Below, piece by piece: positions 58,552 through 64,000 of a stretch of DNA of 64,000 bases. The stretch covers positions 744,001 through 808,000 of the forward strand of contig LATX02000123.1 in assembly GCA_001466705.2 (NCBI GenBank). The letters run 5' to 3'. The stretch is from Moniliophthora roreri (taxonomy: Eukaryota > Basidiomycota > Agaricomycetes > Agaricales > Marasmiaceae). Positions within the stretch are counted from its first letter, which is position 1. Each line of letters starts with the position of its first letter. A program made the position numbers and the translations under genes. A model generated the notes under the pieces. That model had not been told where the DNA came from, made no database searches, and saw only the letters and a program-made list of their open reading frames with translations.

Positions 58552-58827
58552 AAGACTCTCCATCTCCATATAACTCCACATTGTAATCGTAAGACATATC
58601 TGGCATCTCATTGTCATCTTGAAGTATTGGTAATGCCAGCGGCTGCCATCCTTCCTTCTCACACTCTTCTACCATAAGGAGCCCCATAAACCACTCTACT
58701 TTTTTCGGATCTGCTCTGACAAACAGGAACTCCACATCATTATCGGCATTAGTTGACATCATCACCTCATCATTCTCCGTCAAAATTGTCATAAGGTTCA
58801 TCATCATAACCATAATGGTCTGACAGA
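58552..58827 (-). pseudogene. 3'-terminal retroelement frame
   Basis: An open frame upstream of the polypurine tract, acidic (EECEKEGWQPLALPILQDD) and ending YGDGES. Its beginning is cut by the CACTA MITE at 58828. It is part of the retroelement by position; the domain is unknown. Confidence 0.5.
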
Positions 58828-59553
58828 CACTACGTACAAGATGTTCTTTTAACATGGTTTTCTGATTGAGAAAACACTTAATCTTCTTGCAATGAAATTT
58901 TTCAAAAAAGCATTTATAGATTCTAAATTTCAATTGTGTCCCCTTAACAAGAATATGTCTGAAGGATGCTAAATTTTCAACAACAAAAGATATAGAATTT
59001 TCAAATGCTGAGAATTAATAGACAATACAATATATTAGAATAATTTTCATGCTGACAAAATTTAATATTTTCTCTGGTTGAAGATACTCAGAAAATGCTA
59101 ATAAGATAAGATAAAAATACCAAATCTTCTATTGTAGGAAAGTCAGAGAAAACACCTGGAAAACACTAGGAAAATGGTAGGAAAATCATGTGGAAATGCT
59201 ATATTTTATAGCAGTTTTTAGATAGTTTTCATATAGTTTTCCTCTTGTATTTAACATGTTTTCCTTGATTATAAAATTCAAAATTTTCTTACTATTTTAT
59301 AAGGCAGAAAATCTAGTATATTTGTAATCAGAAAACTAAAGAATAATTTTATAATTTCATTGTTATAAAATTATTAAAAAACACAGACTCTTCTGGAAAT
59401 TAAAATACAGAATATGCTTGCTGTTTTCAATGTGTGATGATAGCTTGAAACCAATAGAATTTTCTGAATGTTGTCTGGAAGTGAATATATAGCAGTATTC
59501 TGAGTGTATTTCCTTTGTATTAATAGCATGAAAAGAACACCTTGTATGTAGTG
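58828..59553 (+). mobile_element. CACTA-type MITE, copy 1
   Basis: About 726 bp, starting CACTACGTACAAGATGTTC and ending GAACACCTTGTATGTAGTG. The ends are CACTA/TAGTG with a TIR of about 23 bp, flanked by AGA on both sides (3-bp duplication). It is AT-rich and non-coding. Confidence 0.85.
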
Positions 59554-59905
59554 AGAGACCCAGAGCTCTGATAAGCCCCTCGGCGTGCAATTCAGCAAGA
59601 CCTTCAGTGGTCAGGGCAGCCTCCAGTAGTACGCCCAGGCTGAGTTTTGAAGCATTGCTTACACATGTACTGTGGGCAGTCCTTGGTGAAATGGCGCTCC
59701 AATCTGCACACAGGGCAGAGATGTGGTCAGGACTGAAGTCAGAGGCTGTGATTTCAGCCTCGGTCAGTTGTCAATATTTGAGGGGATTTGGTTCTCCTCG
59801 TCCTCTTCCCTGTGTCCCTCCTCATGGTCCTCCCTGCCGACCACAGGCACAATTTCAATTTCTGGGTGGAACCAAGGGTTCAGGTGTTTGAAGACTGGAG
59901 GTCAC
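59554..59905 (-). pseudogene. Retroelement zinc-knuckle fragment
   Basis: At 59610-59722 one frame reads CPVCRLERHFTKDCPQYMC, a C-x2-C-x4-H-x4-C knuckle as in Gag, followed by a second C-x2-C and a degraded PGH..CP motif. Stops flank it. It is split from 60633 onward by a MITE. Confidence 0.6.
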
Positions 59906-60632
59906 TACATACGAGGTGTTCTTTTCATGCTATTAATACAAAGGAAATACACTCAGAATACTGCTATATATTCACTTCCAGACAACATTCAGAAAATTCT
60001 ATTGGTTTCAAGCTATCATCACACATTGAAAACAGCAAGCATATTCTGTATTTTAATTTCCAGAAGAGTCTGTGTTTTTTAATAATTTTATAACAATGAA
60101 ATTATAAAATTATTCTTTAGTTTTCTGATTACAAATATACTAGATTTTCTGCCTTATAAAATAGTAAGAAAATTTTGAATTTTATAATCAAGGAAAACAT
60201 GTTAAATACAAGAGGAAAACTATATGAAAACTATCTAAAAACTGCTATAAAATATAGCATTTCCACATGATTTTCCTACCATTTTCCTAGTGTTTTCCAG
60301 GTGTTTTCTCTGACTTTCCTACAATAGAAGATTTGGTATTTTTATCTTATCTTATTAGCATTTTCTGAGTATCTTCAACCAGAGAAAATATTAAATTTTG
60401 TCAGCATGAAAATTATTCTAATATATTGTATTGTCTATTAATTCTTAGCATTTGAAAATTCTATATCTTTTGTTGTTGAAAATTTAGCCTCCTTCAGACA
60501 TATTCTTGTTAAGGGGACACAATTGAAATTTAGAATCTATAAATGCTTTTTTGAAAAATTTCATTGCAAGAAGATTAAGTGTTTTCTCAATCAGAAAATC
60601 ATGTTAAAAGAACACCTTGTATGTAGTGAGTA
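59906..60632 (-). mobile_element. CACTA-type MITE, copy 2 (inverted to copy 1)
   Basis: Nearly identical to copy 1 in reverse orientation; long stretches match base for base. The ends are CACTAC...GTAGTG. The flanks GGT and AGT are a 3-bp duplication with one change. Confidence 0.85.
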
Positions 60633-61357
60633 GAGGCATTAGCTGTGGCTGGGGGTTCTCTGGAGGTGTCAGTGGTCTGCTCAATCTTAGGTTTGATGTC
60701 GGGATCAGGAGTGGAGTCAGGATAAAGGAGGGTGTCTGAAGCTGTGGGTTTAGCAGCCTCATGAATGGAGGGGGTGAGTTGTTCTTCAAGCATTCAGGGC
60801 TCAGAGGTGAGTCGGTTGATGAGGCTCTGGGCATTATCAAGGTCTAGACGAGGGTAGCCATTTCCGTTGGTCCTTCGCCTGAGTCAGTCGAGGAGGCTGA
60901 ACAAAAGGGGATCAGGGTATTCTGACATCTGGTAGGGATCTACAGAGAGCAGCATGGACAAATGTGGATAGTAGGGGAAGAGGGACAGTACTGTTACAGG
61001 TTCTGTTAGTCTGAGATTGTAGTTGCATGCAAATAAGACCTGATTTGTGATTTCCAAGCTGCAACTTTCAACAATCTTTTTGAATAACTTTTGTTGGGAC
61101 CAGAGGAAAAAGAGGCTTTTGACACAGGGTTCCAGTCAGTTGTGGCAATCAGCTGCAGCTCAGATCTAGTCATTGTATTGTTCAGAATTAAAGAGGTAGA
61201 GGAGTTGGTAGAGGTTGGGGTGGAGACTGTTGGGGTAGATAATGTTTTCACTGTACCTGCCATCTCCAGCCACAGTAGGAATAGGGCTCTGGATTCCGGA
61301 TGACTGGCTACCAGCAGCAGAAGAAGAAGAAGAGGAGGCAGTTGCATTCAACATGTT
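60633..61357 (-). pseudogene. Retroelement ORF downstream of the integrase
   Basis: It begins with a Ser/Ala-rich MLNATASSSSSSAAGSQSSG immediately after the chromodomain stop and includes a Gag-like stretch (LIATTDWNPVSKASFSSG, LLKVAAWKSQIRSYL). It then becomes Pro/Ser/Thr-rich until the MITE at 60632. Frames are broken. It could be the Gag of a second element or an extra ORF of this one. Confidence 0.5.
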
Positions 61358-62767
61358 TTAAGCAGTGGGGATGGGGTTCTTCAGTTTTAGTTTGTGCTTT
61401 TTTATATAGTCTTCATAAAGCTCCAGACAATTGACCATCCCTTCAGTTTTGATCCATTGATTATGGGAGGAGTTATAGCCAGTATACAACACCAGGAACT
61501 CACGGAGTCTCTTCTTTGGTCTATATCCAACAATCACTTCTACTTCATATTCTTCAAACCCTTCTATTAGATCAGGGAGTGGTTTCATAAAACTAGCTCC
61601 ATGTGCTTCAGTTTCCTTAAAAGAGGTTAGAAGCACCACATGGAATACTGGGTGAATCTTCCATTGGTGGAGTAAATTCAGTTTGTAGGTGACCAGTCCT
61701 AAGACCTCAAGAGTTCTGAATGGTCCTTCTCGTTTTGGGGCCAGCTTCTTGGTTGGGTATCTGATGGCTAAATTCTTTCCTTCTAACTACACCTTCTGCT
61801 CTATTTCAAACATGTCTAATTTCTGGTTCTCTCGTCATATCATCTGCTGTCTTGCCAATTCTAGCAGACTCATTGTTTCCTCCCAAACACTTTTCAGTTC
61901 TTGAAGCCTTTCTTCAACAGATGGGATGCTGGTTCGTTCAAATGCTGTTGGGAAGGCCCTTGGATGATATCCCATCATCATAAAGAATGGTGATTTCTTG
62001 AGCACAGAATGAGTCCGATTGTTGTGTGCGAACTCTGCCAACAGTAGATATTTCTTCCATCGTATCTGTTCCTTCAAGCAAAAGATCTGAAGGTAGACTT
62101 TGATTCCTTGATTTACTCTTTCCATTTCTCCATCTATTTGAGGGTGAAAGGCAGTACTCATTGAGTGTTTGATAGACAATTGTCTTCCCACTTCTTGGAA
62201 TACTTCCGCTGTGAATCTGGGGTCTCGATCAGATATGATGCGGACTTGAAGTCCAAAATGTCTGTACACATGTTGGATTAAAAGTTCTGCTATCTTTGTA
62301 GTGTCCGCCTTCTTTGTGCATAGTGTGAAAATTACCCCCTTCATAGAGGAGTGGTCCACCACAACTAGAATGGAATCCATCCTATTGCACTCAGGCAGAT
62401 CCATGATCAGATCCATTGTGCAGACCTGGAAGGGAAATAAGTCTTTGACAGGCTTCAGCAGCTGGATTGGGGTCCATGTTGGGTGTGTATTGATCTTCAA
62501 TTGCTGACAGGGCACACATCCATCTATGAAACCTTTGACAAACTTTGCCATTCCTGGCCACCAAAAGTCTCGTTGGACCTGTTCAAGAGTGTTCCATTGA
62601 CCGGGATGTCCTACTCCTGGTGTCTCATGTATAGCACATACCACGCTCCTCTGTAGTTCCATATCATTAGGGACGTAGATCTGATCCTTAAAGAACAGTA
62701 GATCCTTCTTGATCTTCCAATCTGATAATGCAGATTTGATTGGCAGCATGCCTTGGCATAATAACAC
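61358..62767 (-). pseudogene. Ty3/gypsy chromovirus integrase and chromodomain
   Basis: C-terminal part of Pol. The first 310 codons are open: a zinc-binding H-H-C-C region (VGHPGQWNTLEQVQRDFWW, then CVPCQQ) and the catalytic core with Asp in CTMDLIMDLP, Asp in IISDRDPRFTAEVF and Glu in GEMERVNQ, so the DDE triad is present. After stops near 61835 and 61794 the frame continues (NLAIRYPTKKLAPKREGPF, HQWKIHPVFHVVLL) into a chromodomain, EYEVEVIVGYRPKKRLREFLVLYTGY...W, which in this group directs integration to heterochromatin. The N-terminal Pol domains are absent; a MITE abuts at 62768. Confidence 0.9.
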
Positions 62768-63471
62768 TATGTATGAGGTGTTCTTTTAACATGGTTTTCT
62801 GATTGAGAAAACACTTAATCTTCTTGCAAAGAGAATTTTTATAAAACCATATATAAATTCTAAATTTCAATTGTGTCCTCTCAACAAGAATATGCCTGGA
62901 GAATACTAAATTTTCAGCAGCAAAAGATATAGAATTTTCAAACTCTGAGAATTAATAGATAATACAATATATTAGAATAATTTCCATACTGAGAAAACAT
63001 TAAATTTTCTCTGGTTGAAAATCCTCAGAAAATGCTGATAAGATAAGATAAAAATTCCACATTTTCTATTGTGGGAAAGTCAGAGAAAACACTAGGAAAA
63101 CACTAGGAAAATGGTAGGAAAATCATGTGAAAACACTATATTTTAAAGCAGTTTNTTTCCTTTAATATAAAATTCAAAATCTTATATTTATTTTCTAAAT
63201 GTTTTCTCACTATTTTATAAGGCAGAAAATTTAGTATATTTGTAATTAGAAAATTAAAGGATAATTCTATAATTTCATTATCATAAAATAATAAAAAAAC
63301 ACAGACTCTTCTGGAAATTAAAATCCAGAGTATGCTTGCTGTTTTCAATATATGATGACAACTTGAAACTAATAGAATTTTCTGAGTGTTGTCTGGAAGC
63401 AAATATATAGCAGTATTCTGAGTGTATTTCCTTTGTATTAATAGTATAAAAAGAACACCTTGTACGTAGTG
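62768..63471 (+). mobile_element. CACTA-type MITE, copy 3, with gap
   Basis: Starts CACTATGTATGAGGTGTTC and ends AACACCTTGTACGTAGTG. It is more diverged than copies 1 and 2 and lacks some internal sequence where an N stands (63154). The flanks are TAA and TAT. Confidence 0.8.
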
Positions 63472-63840
63472 TATTCGATATATCTGATTCTCACTTCTTC
63501 AGTATAGTAGGCAACATGTCATCTTCGATTCTAATCCCTTCTAATCCAGTCATGATGGATGATGGGGTCAAGATTCTCTTTGTTTCGAGGTGTTCGCTTG
63601 GTGTCTCAATTGGTGGCTGATTCGTTGGCAATAGCAACTGCAAGAGGGTCAGGAGCTCCCTGTGAGATGCTCTGGTTAATGGCAGGATCACTCGTCCACC
63701 AGGATTCGATATAGACTGGGTTTGTAATCCATGCCACCACTCTTCTGCTTCCGCAATGTCTCTGTTGATCTGGTCTTTGGTTCATGGTGGTGTCTTGTTT
63801 TCCTAGGTGATGCCTGGACCCAGATAGGTCGGCAATCAAT
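63472..63840 (-). other. Probable retroelement remnant, not assigned
   Basis: Minus-strand frames of 66 and 77 codons with normal CpG content. They lie upstream of the integrase fragment beyond the MITE, so they may come from the same retroelement. I recognise no domain. Confidence 0.3.
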
Positions 63841-63841
63841 C

Positions 63842-64000
63842 AGCTTGACCTTGTGTTATATTACTTGCACAGCAACAAACTTCCCAACACCTTGCTAAGT
63901 CAGTGTCAAGCTTAAGTCAAGTTTGAGTACATTCAACAGGTGTTGAAGTTCAGAGTTCCACTTGATATTGCTTGCAACACAAGTTATAATAAACCAGGTC
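63842..64000 (+). mobile_element. Small TIR element (AGCTTGACCT family), copy 3, cut by window end
   Basis: Begins AGCTTGACCTTGTG and runs to AAACCAGGTC at the window edge, where the final AAGCT of the family would follow. Confidence 0.65.

Noticed and set aside
59363..60093. Frames of 74-119 codons in the CACTA MITEs
   Set aside because: They read through AT-rich non-coding MITE sequence and appear only because copies 1 and 2 are near identical.

Overview
The window is fungal nuclear DNA, most likely from an agaricomycete basidiomycete. Genes carry many short GT-AG introns (about 45-90 nt), and the recognisable proteins are an SF3B4/Hsh49 splicing factor, EMC4, the RAD1 clamp subunit, a large-subunit catalase, a purine nucleoside permease, 7-TM proteins and a fungal metallothionein. 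The eastern half is packed with transposable elements (TEs). Four single Ns (32895, 46976, 53084, 63154) show a draft assembly. I cannot name the species from sequence alone.

Layout: 1-8.2 kb is gene-rich: SF3B4 (-), a small secreted peptide precursor (+), EMC4 (-), an orphan membrane protein (+) and RAD1 (-). 8.4-14.1 kb holds a purine-permease pseudogene and a CpG-depleted block of mobile DNA. 14.3-18.5 kb holds two copies of a mitochondrial-carrier-like gene, the second preceded by an intact dimeric alpha-beta-barrel gene. These form a tandem duplication whose first unit was split by a TIR element. 18.5-25.2 kb holds a catalase (-), a PI-PLC X-domain protein (+) and a purine nucleoside permease (-). 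25.4-36.1 kb holds three paralogous 7-TM genes around an MFS drug-type transporter. 37.5 kb holds a three-exon metallothionein gene of 36 codons.

From 39.5 kb to the end almost everything is mobile or decayed. There is a P450 pseudogene carrying a 383-bp hAT-type MITE. PIF/Harbinger elements follow, with a transposase plus a Myb/SANT-like ORF. A 1.74-kb element family with TAAT...ATTA ends and 4-bp target duplications is inserted in them, once inside itself. Last come fragments of a Ty3/gypsy chromovirus split by three CACTA-type MITEs. A 2.27-kb block flanking the N at 46976 is duplicated and looks like an unmerged contig overlap.

The blocks at about 8.8-14.0 and 39.4-58.2 kb have very few CpG dinucleotides. 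Duplicated sites inside them differ by CpG to TpG/CpA changes, which suggests past cytosine methylation and deamination. Exon coordinates were derived by hand from splice motifs and reading-frame closure.
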